64,000 bases of DNA from Calliopum simillimum (lineage: Eukaryota > Arthropoda > Insecta > Diptera > Lauxaniidae). The position numbers were made by a program, and so were the translations under genes. The notes beneath the pieces were generated by a model, which was given only the letters and a program-made list of their open reading frames with translations, was not told the origin of the DNA and searched no databases. Location of the stretch: the NCBI GenBank assembly GCA_951812925.1, contig OX638371.1, positions 117,265,124 through 117,329,123 of the forward strand. Reading direction: 5' to 3'. Numbering within the stretch: position 1 is the first letter of the stretch; each line of letters opens with the position of its first letter. Shown here in pieces: positions 23,207 through 37,100 of this stretch.

Positions 23207-25838
23207 GTCCATATCTTACATATCAATTCCAAAAAGTTTTGAGCTTCTCCTTTACTTTTGCAATTAAAATCATTATGGAGGTCCGGAATTCCAAATCAAG
23301 AAGAAAAAAGAAGCTGCTCAAAAAAATATTTTGAGATACTAACATCATGCAATATTTATTTCATGTGGGCTATTAACCAAGGTCACATATATCATCACCA
23401 TAACAGCGCAAATAGGCTAAAATGTTGTTGTTTAAGATAATTTTAAGCAGGTTTTTATCGCACGCCGACGTATTTACATAGAATATCGTATACTTATGCA
23501 CATATTGATATCGAAATGAACACATTTCAGTTTGGGTTGAGATCAAAAACTATCTTCGATACAAACATTCAAACATTTTTGTTTAATGAATAAGAGAAAA
23601 TTGTTATGGGTATAGGAGTAATAAATTGGAATCATGAAATTAGATTGTTAATTTTTGCATTTCTTGAGTTTTCTTTTGCAAATAAAATAAGGCATACGTA
23701 CATATGTGAAAAAACAGTTCAATGCCTTTGGAAAATTCACTTTTAAAAGTAGGAGGCATTAGTTGCTCTGCTAAACATACGTTTATGACGAATGGGTAAT
23801 AACAAATACAAAAAATGGCCGTTTTCACTTTTATTTCAAGTTTACTCAACTATCTTGAGACAGTTTACCGTGATCTCTTTAAGCCAAAAAACAAATCAAC
23901 ATACCAGTGTGTGTATACCGATATATTCACACATATATGTGTGAATTACCCTGCTAAACACATTTATAAAGTACGAGTCTTGAAACTTGTAGACTAACTT
24001 TTTCATTCCATCAAAAAAGAAAAGAACATATTTTTAGATATTAAAATACGTTATTAATATAGGTACGTAGGTATTAAACTCGTATTTTGCTATTTTCAAA
24101 TTTTAGTTTTTCCAATTCTGTTTATCATTACGATTCAAGAAATAATGCACTTATGTCATATCACAACGAAAAACCTTTATGGATTATACTAAGCCTTTAT
24201 AACTTCACAGCTGTTTTATTTTGGCCTTAACCAATATTCACGTAATTCACATACAAACTATGTAAGTATATTCTTCGGAATATATTTATTTGTTGAACAC
24301 CCGCTGTGTAAAGTATTTAAACTTTGCATGCCATCAACCGTGGGTGCAAATCGTACTACCTTATTAATATCTATCTGTATGTATATTTGTATCTCTTTCC
24401 AGTCAGCACAAGCCTTGCTTCAATACACACAACACTCTCGTGTGTTTGTATATTTTGAGTTTCCACTGTTTCTTATTTAATTTCAGTTAAAGCTCGTAGA
24501 ATAGTCGAACATCTCTTCCCGCCGATCGGAGCACAACTGATCGCAAGTTGCTCAATAGTTACTGGTAAAACCAACAATAATTTCTCTAAGCCAAAATTCA
24601 AGTCAATTCGTTTGGCATCAGTACAAGTAAATTTAATGCGTTTGTGGTTTTGGCCTTAAGCGTTCAAGCAAGTGAGCACGGTATTGCTTTTAATTGTAAG
24701 AATGCACAGGGAATTATTCCCGTAACACGTTAATCCCGGAATTGACCGGATTGAAAAATTGAATCATGCGATTTAAAGAAATATTTAATTATATAACAGC
24801 AAAATTCAAACAAAATGCGTGCATCAAAAATTATCATAGAGGAAGGTCTTAAAACAAAGACTGCGTACTTGGTATGGATTAAAACCCCCGAAAAGATGGC
24901 CCGTCTAGGGCTTGAATGAAGGTCTAAACGACAAAAATTAATGTTTAGTTATAGTTTTTTTTGACTTATCTCAAAAACCACGAAATTGTTGGTAGTTATT
25001 CAGCTCAAATTTTTGAAAGGGTCTAATTTTTTACATTTTAAGATTTTTTCTCACTGCTTAAAGGCACTTCGGACTGTTTGAGAAGTCATAGGCGTCTGTA
25101 TGACTTCTCAGATAGTCTGAAGAGGCTTTTACAGGGAAAAAGTTTGTCCTTTTTTTTAATTCAAAAAATGGTTTTTTTGCAATAACTCAGGATGCAAGGG
25201 CTAAACGCTTGCCCGCTAGAGGGCGCCATTTGTAAAAAACAATATAGTATATCATAGAAAAACAATATGTTTGTGTCTTGTTTTTAAGAAAACCAAAGGA
25301 ACTTAAGATGGAGTCAAGAGCTTATAAATGTTTTCTTCCGAATTGAAATCGATCGATTGAAATTTTCGCGAAATCTCGCAGTTCTTACTTATTTCGTATT
25401 TTTGTAAAGCTATGGTTTAAGGTATTTTTGTTTCAAAGTGTATTTTGCATCCACAACTTTTTGTGTGTACTACATCAAGTTAAAGCGTGATAAATAACGC
25501 AACTTTCAAGGCCAAGAACGTAAAAATTTCGGCCTGAAAGTTGGGATATTTTACAATTTTAGTCAAAAACGGCTAGAGGTTTGTAAAAAAGTCGAATTTT
25601 TAGAGGTTTCAATTTCGAAGCCGCCATATGTTTTAATTTCAAAATTCTCCAATAATTTTTATGGAAAATTTAAGAGTAAGTCAAAAGCTTTCGAACATGG
25701 TATCTATCTTGAATAGAAATCGGCTGACCCATAAAAACAGGATATAATGGGCTTAGATGTTTCAGAATATTGATAATTGGGTGATTTTATACTGACCTTG
25801 GTACGAGTTTTATCCAAAATGATGATTTAGTTTTACAG
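23207..25838. other. Gene-poor intergenic stretch; possible orphan first exon near 24815
   Basis: Mostly AT-rich with no firm gene. The part at 24380-24880 is less AT-rich and reads like a 5' leader. It ends at ATG 24815 in an AACAAAATG context, starting MRASKIIIEEGLKTKTA, with possible donors GTACTT or GTATGG within 60 bases and a stop at 24917. I could not find a partner exon. A hairpin (about 25065-25120, AAGTCATAGGCGTCTGTATG and its surroundings) also occurs. Confidence 0.25.
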
Positions 25839-26688
25839 TAGGGGAACTGATGCTATTGTGGTATAGCTAATGTTTAGGTGGAATTTGAAAGAGAACCGTT
25901 AAATCAATTTCAGCCAAATTTGTTTATGCTGATCATTAAAGTATTGGCTACAGAATATATTTCAATAAAATGTGTGCAATTTCATTAAAAAAAGTTATTG
26001 AGCAAAATCTGAAAAAAGTCAAAAAAGCTGTTTTCAAAAAGTTGGGAGGTAATGTGGTATATATGGTGGCACAATGTGGTATATATACTGATCAGTACTT
26101 GTAAAGTGGGCTGGTAATGTGGTACATATAAGTAGGGTAATGTGGTATACTTAACCATACAACCAAATATAAAGTTTGGAAGGTATGAAATAAGTTCATA
26201 ATAACATTTACATTGGCTCTCAATTTCATAGTCTTTATAAAAAAATAAACAGCAATCAAATAATGTTAAGAATATTAAGAAATGTTCATATACCACATTA
26301 GCGAATCCCGACTGGCCAATTTTTAGAAATTACATAATTCTAAAAATAAAATGGGAAACTTTTTGAATTTACACAGTTAATCACTCATTTCGCAATACTT
26401 AGCACTTACCTTTATTGAATATAAATAAAACTTCACCAATAAGCAACCTTTTCTTAACAAAATTTTTTTGCAAAAAATCCGGAAAAAAAAAATCAACCAT
26501 ACGCGACTTAAGTTTCGTTCAACTGACACCGGAAAAATTTTGTTTGCTGCATGACGGCAACACATCCCTGGTTTTTCATGTGTTCTGATAGGATAAAAGC
26601 AGTGACTGTTCGCAGGTTCTTTCCCAATTCGGAGATATGCGACCATACCACATTGAAAAACTATACCACAATAGCATCAGTTCCCCTA
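25839..26688. mobile_element. 850-bp TIR element with TGGTATA repeats
   Basis: Left end TAGGGGAACTGATGCTATTG and right end its reverse complement (CAATAGCATCAGTTCCCCTA). The left half repeats AATGTGGTATATAT-type units (about 26050, 26080, 26120, 26140) and the right has TACCACATTGAAAAAC. No transposase is seen; non-autonomous. Confidence 0.65.
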
Positions 26689-28156
26689 GGATGCAATTTC
26701 GAAAATACTTTTTTTGTGGGTATTTTAGAGCTATGGGAGGGAAAAATGCAAAATTGAATATATTTTGTCATTTTGAACAGTTTTCTATAATTTTCTCCAA
26801 AGCTTTAAGAGATATGATTTTAATATCTTTCATATATACATATGTTTCATACAAAAAATTTGAATTTTAAACCCAAAAATATTCTCTTTCCATAATACAC
26901 GATTTTTCGAACTTTGAATCGATATAGCGCCGCTTTATGACCCAACTTCGAAAAATCTTTTGGCAGTTTTTATTTGCTCATCAATGGCAATCGAAATTGC
27001 TATACTAGAACCCATTACAAATTTTGTGTTGAAGCATACTAGGCTTTAAGAAAGATTTATAAAAAAGAAAAAAAAAGTAATACTAAAAAAAATACACTGG
27101 GAAAGGAACTGTTCAAAGCATGAAGCATACTAGGCTTTAAGAAAGATTATAAAAAAGAAAAAAAAAATAATACTAAAAAAAATACACTGGCCATCAAAAC
27201 AAAGTACACACAAAAATTCGAGAAAATACTTTTTTATTTGATGATTATTCTTTAATTTTATTTTTAGACATAAAATGATTATTATACGTTATTTTCTATG
27301 TTGTCACTGCTTTGAGTACAAGTTTGATAGTGCAAGAGATAAAGTTTGTGTTGCTCTATAGCTTAAGATTGTGAAGTTCGAAAGCCAAAAATTTTGCATT
27401 GAATTATTTAGTAAATTTGCATAACGTTTAAGCATAGAACGATATACACAATTATTATTTATTTTATTTTATTAACGTATGTATTACGTACTCTCAGTGG
27501 GAGAATAATGTATGTACAGCATTTTCCACAGATATCGACATCATTTAAACTGTTTACATATATTTCAAGATATTATTCTTACATATGGACTAGCAATATT
27601 AATCAATTTTAAACACACTGTTCTAAAAAAACTTAAAATAAGGCCAACAATAATTTCAGTAACATTTAGTGCAATTATATTACAATTTCATAGTTCAGTG
27701 GTGGTGTGTGTTTAACTCCTTTTTTTACTTCCAAGCATTTCTTCCATTTGTTTATTTTTTTAATTATTCATCAACTCGAAACCCATGCAAGGGCCATTTA
27801 TTGATACGAAATTTACAACGCTTTTAAATCCAGGCATAACAAAAAATAAGAAATACAAATAGTTAGTTTGTCCGTAATGTTGAATATTATATATTTACCG
27901 CTTACTCTACTGTAGATTTAATGTAAGTTTTATATCTGTGGCTGATCTGAATTATATAACTTTGATTTTTTATTTCCATCTTTTACGGAATATTTATTTG
28001 GCAGTAATAATTGGAAAATATCAATCAACAAATGGATAGTTAAAAGAAAAAATATTTTTGAGGACAAACTTTTATTATATATAATTCGTTTAGTTCGCAT
28101 CAATAATTTCAATGTCAATATTTTATAGTGATTAATCTGTTTTTATATTCCAAGGC
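26689..28156. other. 3' flank of succinyl-CoA ligase gene with a tandem duplication
   Basis: About 1.5 kb without a gene. A segment is tandemly duplicated at about 27033-27097 and 27121-27188 (GAAGCATACTAGGCTTTAAG and following), separated by filler copied from the nearby exon. A minus-strand AATAAA (about 28070-28075) could serve the succinyl-CoA ligase mRNA. Confidence 0.4.
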
Positions 28157-31100
28157 CTAGGCTAACTCCAAACGTTTCATTTCTTTGAACAGTTCCTTTC
28201 CCATTTGTGCAGGACTCCTTGTTACAATAACACCGGCATTCTCGAGAGCTTTGATTTTATCACCAGCACCACCTTTGCCACCGGAGATAATAGCACCTGC
28301 ATGACCCATTCTTCTGCCAGGAGGAGCTGTAAGCCCAGCAATAAACGATACAACTGGCTTGGCTTTAATACCCTATAAGAAAAAAATTTATATATGAGTA
28401 AATAATGTATAATGATATTTTATGACATTAGTGTTCTATAAATATAAAAAAAAAGTATTAAAGTTGAACTTTAAGTTATAGCATAGCAATACTTTAAAAT
28501 CGTCCGACTTACTTTTCAGTAAAATACAATTTTATACCTTAGACCTTGTCTTGGAATCACAAAAGGCTGGCCTAAAAATCAACGTATCCAAGACTAAAAG
28601 CATGAAGCTAAACGCAAGCAATGACATCACGTTTAGAGCTGGCAGTGATGACATCGGAAACGTCGATAGCTTCACGTATTTAGGCAGCATTATCTCCATG
28701 GATGGTGGAGCAAAAGAGGATATCAACTCAAGAATAGCAAAAGCAAAAGGCGCGTTTGCTCAACTGAACAAAATACGGTCTTCATCCTTTATATCCACCA
28801 AAACGAGAGTGCGCATTTTTGATTCGAATGTGAAATCGGTTTTGTTATATGGGTGCGAAACGTGGCTTGTTACTGAACAACTAACGAACAAGCTGCAAGT
28901 AACAAATGCTTAAGGCGAATACTGAAGGTTTTGTGGCCTCCCACTATATCAAATGCCGAGCTATATCAAAAATGAAATCAGAGGGCTATAGCAATCGAGG
29001 TCAAGCTGCGCAAATGGAGATGGATTGGTCACACTCTCCGGAAACCATACAGCGCAGTTTGTCGCCAGGCTCTTGAGTGGAATCCATAAGATAGTAGAGG
29101 ACGTGGTAGACCCAAAACCAACTGAAAGAGGTCACTGGAAAAGAAAATCCAAGAACCGGGAAAGTCGTAGCAAGAGATTAAAGTCATTGCAAGGGATCGT
29201 GACAAATGGAGAGATTTCATATTGGCCCTATGCTCCTTCTAGGAATTAAAGGAGAATACATACATACATATCTTTAAAAAGTGCGTTTATTACTCTTTTT
29301 TTTAGTTAAAGTATTTGAATCAAAGAAGCAGTAGCGCCATTGTAAAAGAGACCTAAAGAGAACATTACACGGGAGGTCTAACAAAAGTTCGCTGATTGCT
29401 AGTTTATTTTTTTTTAGAAAATTCAAAGATGTCTTACGATATCCCATTTCAAATTTCGGGAAGATCGATCCCAATAGAGATAATTGAAAATCGAAAGAAA
29501 TTCCGAAACTTATATGAGAATTGATTGCTGACGATTTGGGGTTGAATACCATGACTGTGTCGTAAATATTGGTTATTTTCTAAACAAATTCGAAAACGAA
29601 CAATCCACAACATTCGAAAATTTGTTGGAAAACAAAAAAAAAAGGAATTGCGTTGCTGCTTCTTACATCATGATTTATGGTTATTTCCAAAATATGTAAA
29701 TAACAATTTGAGAGGGTGGCTATGCGGAAATAATTAATGTCGAACGTAGAAGCTTCAAAAACACGATTTTGAGGACTATTTTGTAAGTGGACTTCAAGAT
29801 ACGAAAGGATGAATATCGAAAATAAATAAACAAAAATAATTTTCCTGTTTTTTTTTTTCTAGCCTCCTTCTCAGCGAACTTTTATTAAACCCTACGTACA
29901 TAATAAAAAGGCGTTAGGAAATAACGCCTAAAAAATACGAAATAATGTGAGAAACACAATGCTGCGACAACGATACGACAAAACGCTTGAAATGTCAATA
30001 AAAGTTTAATACATTCCCAACAAACAATTTTATGACCGTTTCAATTCTTATACTTGTAAAAAGGTAATTTTCAAATGTTTTCATAACCAATTTTCAAACA
30101 TTTAGAAAATTATTTTATTTATTATTTTTTTAGAATTTTTATTTTATTTTTTCAATGACTTATAGAGCTAAGTAAAACACGTGGCATTTGAATCATAACT
30201 GGCACGGTAGGTCAGTTGATAAGACTGACGACTAATATTTTGGAAGTCATAGGTTCGATTCTCATAAACATAAAATTTTTTTTATTTTAATTATATGTGA
30301 CCTGGTCTTGAAAAGAGGGCTTACGTGTCAAAAAAAAATTCCAATTTTTTGCCGATTCGCATAAATTGACCTTTAAAAGTTGTTTTCCAGTTGTTTTCAC
30401 AAACATTTTTTTTGCGCACGTAAGCCCCTTTTTCATAGACCAGTACACATATATAAAAATGTTTGGAAATTGTTAATTGAAAAGTTTAAAAAACAATTTA
30501 AAAATATTAAATAAAAACATTTGGAAAATATTGTGTAAAAACATTTATAATAAGCTTGCTCCAAATTATTTTCAAAAGCTTGCTATGAAGGGTCCAGTTT
30601 CGATTATAAAATAATTAAAATTCAATAATTTCCATACATTAAGCAAGTTAATTTCCAAACGAAATGCGTATAATCAGGCATGTCGTAGAATCCAATATGT
30701 ATCGGAATCGGATTTGAGTCCGACAAAAAATTTGACTAGGTGTCGTGCATTCCGATTTTGTCGATTTCATGTTCGAATCGGATTTGCTATCGGTTTTGGG
30801 TGTCGCAGAAACCGATTTTATCGATTTACTTCTCGGAAATAAAACGACAAGCTCATTGCTATCGTTTTTTTAAAGTTTATTATGACGGCTATTTTAATCA
30901 ACATTTAAAAGAAGAAAATCTATTTATTTAAGGATAAAATATTTGGAGACAACGACACAAAATAAAATTCTATTTAATTATATATAAAATAGTCCATATA
31001 TTGCCAAAGGCTTTGCCAAGTGCAACTACTTCAACTACTTCAAGCGCAACTACTTAGTCAGCAGGATGCATATGGCTTGCTAAACCATTAGTTCTGTTCT

Positions 31101-34100
31101 TGCCCCTAGCTGTCCCGGTAGCTGTATAAAATCTGCCTTAACGTGTTTTTTATCGTTCAAATTTAGTCAGGAAGTCTTTATATATCTTTCGGGCTTGCTC
31201 TAAAACCACTAGCTGCTTTTCACCGGTACGATCTGATACTTTTTGAAATCTGTAGATCTACAGCTAATTTTTCTTCTTTTACTCTTGTACATACTGTAGA
31301 TTTCGAGGAATATGCTCTTACAGCAATCTCGGAATCCTGTTCAAAGAGTTGATTCACCTTCTTCACCAACTGTGCGTCTAAGCCAGGTATTCTTTTTTTG
31401 TACTATAAGGAAGCCGCTTTTTACAGCGCCTTCTGGTGCACCATTTTAATTTTTTGTTGTGCTTTTTTCTCATCAATAAAAATACTGCAACCCAAAGCTC
31501 ATTTCTTTTTTTTTAGTTTCGGGAATAAAAAATAAAACAAATTATTTATATTTAATGGTTAAACTCAACAAAACAACACGAATTTCTTTAAATTTTCTTT
31601 TTAAAGTTAAATCACAATTATTTTCAATTTTTTTGACAGTTTATTTCACAAACGTCTGATTCGAATATCGGTTTTACTTTTGTTCGAAAAATTTAAATCC
31701 AATCGGATTTCACGACACCATTTCAAATCGTTATCGATTTACAATTCCGATAAAAAGCAAAACCGAGTCGGATTCTGCGACATGCCTGAATAAGTTATTT
31801 TTCAAAGGTTTGTTGATTGTTGGGTTGCGTTGTACAAGGCTTCGCACAATACAACGACAGTGACAACGACAACTGGCAACAAAATAGAAAAATTCAAATT
31901 GATAAATTTTTGTCGTTGTCGCTGTCATAGCCCGAACACAATGCGGGCGGAACGTTTTTTTCGGTTGGAGAAATTTTGTAGACTGTTTGTATTTCATTCT
32001 CCTTCTGCTTTCGGCTAGCAGAGAAATTTTTGTTCCTTAGCAACTATTTTTTTATTTATTTTTTCTAGGTCAGCTTTTTTTTCATTATTTACAACATAAA
32101 AACCAAATACAAACCGAGTACTTACAGCTTTTTTATTTGATTTTTAAATATTTTGATTTAATTCAATTTAGGAAAATTTTAAAAACAAATTTTAAAGATA
32201 ATAAAATTTAGTTGTTTTTATTTCTTAACATTTAGATCTATATTTCGATTAATTTTTGAAAACGTAACCATTTTAATCAAATACTTTTAGTAACCGATTA
32301 CAACAAAATACAAAACTACCAACACTACTTAGTTTTTCGTCAGCCGAATTTTGTGAAAAATCGTTTGGCTATTGACAAACTGAATTTGAGCAGCGTTTTT
32401 TTTACTCTCTCAAAATTTTTTTACTCAAAAATCTCAACAGAAATAGAAAAAACGCTGCCGAAATAATAAAATTTTTTGTACTAGTTTCACAAGGCAATTT
32501 CTTATTGTTTCTCGCTCTGTCGGCAACCGAAAAAAACGTGACTGTGTCGTAGGCAGAGTTGCCGCTTCTTAACCTTTAACTGTTTATGTCGAGTATACTC
32601 GTCAGAGCGAAATGAAAATTTTTCGCACTATGTCGAGTATACTCGTCGTGAAGATAAAAAAAATCGCATTCGTATTATTATTAAAGGAATCAACTGTAAT
32701 TTTTTTTTTCCTGAAAAAGGGCAAATAAAGATCTTTTAAAAAATTTACATTTTAGAATATTCGTTAGTCTGGCAGCCTTATTTATTTTAATTCACAATAG
32801 CTGAAATAACAAATTCTGGGGACCGTTACAAAACGATTTTATGTGATATTTTTTTATCAATGAAATAAATTTTGTTTGTTAACAACGAATAAAAATATAT
32901 ATTTTTTAAAAATAATAATAATAATTGCCTACTTTTATAGGCAGAAACATTTTACTCTGTTTATGTCGAGTATACTCGTCTTCGATGGAAAATAACTAAG
33001 CAGGCAGAAAAAATTTTTCGAAACAAAATTAAACGGTTAAAGGGTTAAGACAAAGAAACTGAAAATTGTGGAATACACATTTTTAAAAACTAAAAATTAA
33101 TTATATAATAAATAAAATAATAATGAAAGCAAGTTTCGATAGAAATATTTACAAAATATAATACAAAAATTATTAAAACTCAATGTTCGCTCATCTTGCA
33201 TTTCTAGGGCAACTATAGTTTTTAGTTTTTGACAGAATAATCTTTTGTCGTGTAGGCGTAGAATTGTGTTTCTCGCGTTACGCCCAAAAAATATTGAATA
33301 ACGCCGAAAAACAAAAACGAGCTAACGCCCAAATGTTTGTTCATATAAGGGTATTAGGAAATAACGTCCAATGAAATAACGCTTAAAAACAAAAAAAAAA
33401 AAATAAAAAAAGTCAAAATTTTTGGCGTTATTGTTTTTTTTTTTTTTTTTTTCCTAACGCCAAATTTGCGCGATAATCATTTTGTAAATAACGCACAAAT
33501 TTGAGCTTTATTTTGTTTTTTTTACGTTACTTCGTTCTTAAAAAAAAACCAAAAAACAAAATGAAGCGATTCCTGAAAACGTGTAAAAGCTTCGAAAACC
33601 TCGTAAACTCGTAAAACTGTCAAATTTCGTATTGATTTTGACAACTTTTACGAGTTTACGAGGTTTTCGAGGGTTTTACACGTTTTCAGGAATCCCCTCT
33701 AATTTTCATATTTTTAATACTCAAAAATGTACGCAGATAATACAAGAAGAAATGTCTATTTGTTTATATCATTCTTGGAGAGAACTACAGATAATAATAT
33801 GCTTACCGTATTATGCTGTGTCAAATACTCTGCTGCTTGTTCTTCGGCAACGCCACCAATTTCACCGATTAAGACGATGCCTTTTGTATCTGGATCTTTC
33901 AAAAAGATTTCCAAACAGTCAATAAAATCGGTGCCGTTGAATGGATCGCCGCCAATGCCAACGCACAAAGTCTGGCCCAATCCGACTTCAGTTGTCTGAT
34001 TAACAGCTTCATAAGTCAATGTGCCGGATCTCGAGACAACGCCAACTTTACCACGTTTGTGAATGTGGCCAGGCATGATACCGATCTTGCACTAAAAATA

Positions 34101-37100
34101 TTTTTATTTTTTATTATTAATTTTTTTTTTTTTGCATTTTAGGTTAGAATATCTCGAAAACTACACATGATAGATCGAACCTGAGGCCGGATTCGAATTC
34201 AGCATCACAAAGCACATCGAATGTAACTGCTTTGATTTTTGTTGTATTTAAAAAAGAAATTTCATTGTGACAAAAAGTTCTGTTTTTATTACATATTTAG
34301 TACTAAGATTAATAAAAACGATCTATGTTTCGATAACTTGACCACCCTATAAAGGGTGGCGGAAAGTGGCACATAATTTTAAGTATTTGAGTCACAAGGA
34401 ATCATATTAATAAGGAAAATTAAAATCATATTAATAAGGAAAATTAAAATCATATTAATAAGGAAAATTAAAATCAGCCCGAACACGGTCGAACAGGATA
34501 AGTTGCACTCCACAGAAATCTATTATAGGCTACTAAAAATTAATTCACACAGCGCATAATTTGTGCTATAATTTCTTAGTACAAACACACACCATCCACT
34601 TGTATTTTATTTAAAACAGATCTTTAGCTACTATTTAGGCTAGTAAAGATATAATAAAACAAATTAATAACGACTTCGTAGTCAAAGTACTGTTCAAAAA
34701 AGAAAAATTTTATTTCAATTTGGAATTTATAAGTGAAGATTGAAGGCTTATAACTTTTCATAGAAAACTCGTAGACCAAAACAAAAAGCACTAATAAGGA
34801 TAGTAGGAAACGGTACGTAAATAAAATTTTCTGCAATTCTAAATTCCAAAAATTGAATTAAACGCCGCTAGATCAGCCGTTTTCCACTGTGCGAGCGCTT
34901 GAAAGTCTGGATACTTTGACGGAGTATGTAACGCTGATCAAGAATACTGTGGCGGATCCAGCATTGTCAAGAGGGGGGGCCGATTGACTTCATTTCTAGA
35001 TAATAACAGAATGTTTTCAAAATCTTTACATATAATTTAGGTTCTAGAGAAGGGGCGATCGCCCCCTTGGATCCGCCACTGCAAGAATATATATTCTTTT
35101 GTATACCCCTTCCTTCTATGCGTTACAAACGTATATACAAATTAACCACTTCCAAGCCTTAAAAAGCTCCTTATAAAATGTGAGAGATAAGAAACTTATC
35201 TTGGAAGCGGTATTTTGCACATTGTTTTTATTAAAAAAAAAATACAAAAAAAAAAAAAGAAAAGAAAACAAATGGACTATATGTACTCCAAAGTACATTG
35301 AAAATCTTTAGGCCTTTGAACCTTAACATCACTGCACAACAGAACAGTAAAAAAAAGGCCGTGGGATTTGACGACTTCATGTATTGTTTTCGAAGTCGGT
35401 AAAATCGAATATGAAGTCACTTTTTTCGGGTCACCCTTGGTTTTCATACCTCAGGGGTGTGGGCAAACCCTTACCTTTATTGTTAATTAAATCAATTATC
35501 ATCATATGTGCTAAATTCGTGGCGGACGCATTGTTGATCTGATTACGCCCGTTTCTAATAAATGAGTTGATGTAACAAACAACACATCAAATATTGTTGT
35601 TGTACTTGAAATATTCACCAAATTATGGCGATTTAAAATCATAGGTTATATGGGAGGTGGGCTTGTTCTTGTTCCGATCACGTCTATTTTTAATAAATAA
35701 GCGCCTGAGATATCCAATATTTCTATGTCTGAAATAGTTTGTTATTAATTTATGGCTCAAAAATGTGTGAGATTTCCCATAGTCCAATGTCCTCTCTCAG
35801 TTTTTATTAAGGTAACACTGATGCAAAAACGCTTTCAGTTGTTTTCTCACAAAAATTTCAGCAAACTTACCCTTTCTGGCGCAATGATACCAGGGCAATT
35901 AGGACCAACCAAACGTGACTTGTCCTGCGTTAACAGTGCGTGTTTAACTCGCACCATATCGTGTTGCGGAATGCCCTCGGTTATGCAAACTATAAGTGGA
36001 ATTTCTGCTTCGAGAGCTTCCAAAACAGCAGCAGCAGCACCTGGTGGTGGCACATAAATTACGGTGGCATGTGGACAGACCTCTTTTTTAGCTTCAGCTA
36101 CCTTTAAAAAAATGTACAAGAAAATACAAGAAAATTTTTATACGAACTACTTATAATTAAAGCCAAACTTACACTAACGAAAACAGGCAAATTCAAGTGC
36201 TTGGTACCGCCTTTTTTTGGTGAAACGCCACCAACTAATTTAGTGCCATATTCCAATGCTTGTTGACTATGAAAGGTACCCTGTTTTCCAGTAAACCCCT
36301 GGCAAATAACTTTGGAATCAGCTGTGAGCATTAAATTTGGGCGTGTTTTATTGTATTGAGAACTTAAACGTATTCCGGCAATAAAACCATCTGCAAAAAA
36401 CAATGTAGATCAGTAAAAAAATTGTTAATGGTTTATATACTTATATAAGAAAAAACTAGTTTAATTTATAACAAGTTTTCACACATGTAAATTTGTTAGT
36501 ATTTTCAGCTTTTCCCTAATTATTGCAATTTCAAATGCGAGTTTGCCTTGACTATGAAAGGAAAAAGGGGCGTTAGATTAAGAAGCGTTTAATTAAAGGG
36601 GAAAACATTAAATAACGTTGTTTATGAGCGGATCGCTCAAAGTTAGCATTTGAAATTGCAATAATTAGGGGAAGGATAAAAATCGGTACAGGCCTAATAC
36701 ACCCTTACAAATAAAATGTCCAAATCCCCATTGATCGCATGTGCGCTTAAAAAGTAATTCAAGGTCAAAGATAAAAAAATCAGTGTTTTGGAAATATTTC
36801 GCTAACAGTTACTTTTACAGAAAAAGCTCGAAAAGCTCGTAAACTCGTAAAACTGTCAAATTTCGTATTTATTTTGACAACTTTTACGAGTTTACGAGGT
36901 TTTTGAGGCTTTTACACGTTTTTAGGAATCCCCTCATATTGTTTTCGTACGACTTATAGTTTAGGAGAAATCCTAACTTAAATGTGTCAAAAATCAATAA
37001 AGTACGTGTAATCATGTGTTGACTAGTAAATTGCGATAACTCATGAACGGTGAGCAGCATATATAAAGTAAAAATACTTATTATATCGTCGGGTTAAAAC

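Noticed and set aside
30201..30269. Functional tRNA-Ile gene
   Set aside because: Acceptor and anticodon stems do not close, so it is listed only as a tRNA-like repeat.
31731..32018. Overlapping open frames on both strands rich in Thr/Arg/Cys
   Set aside because: They come from an ACAACGACAGTGACAACGAC hairpin repeat rather than a gene.
34360..34480. CRISPR-like appearance of regularly spaced repeats
   Set aside because: The 24-bp units are directly adjacent, without spacers, in a eukaryotic intron: a simple tandem repeat.
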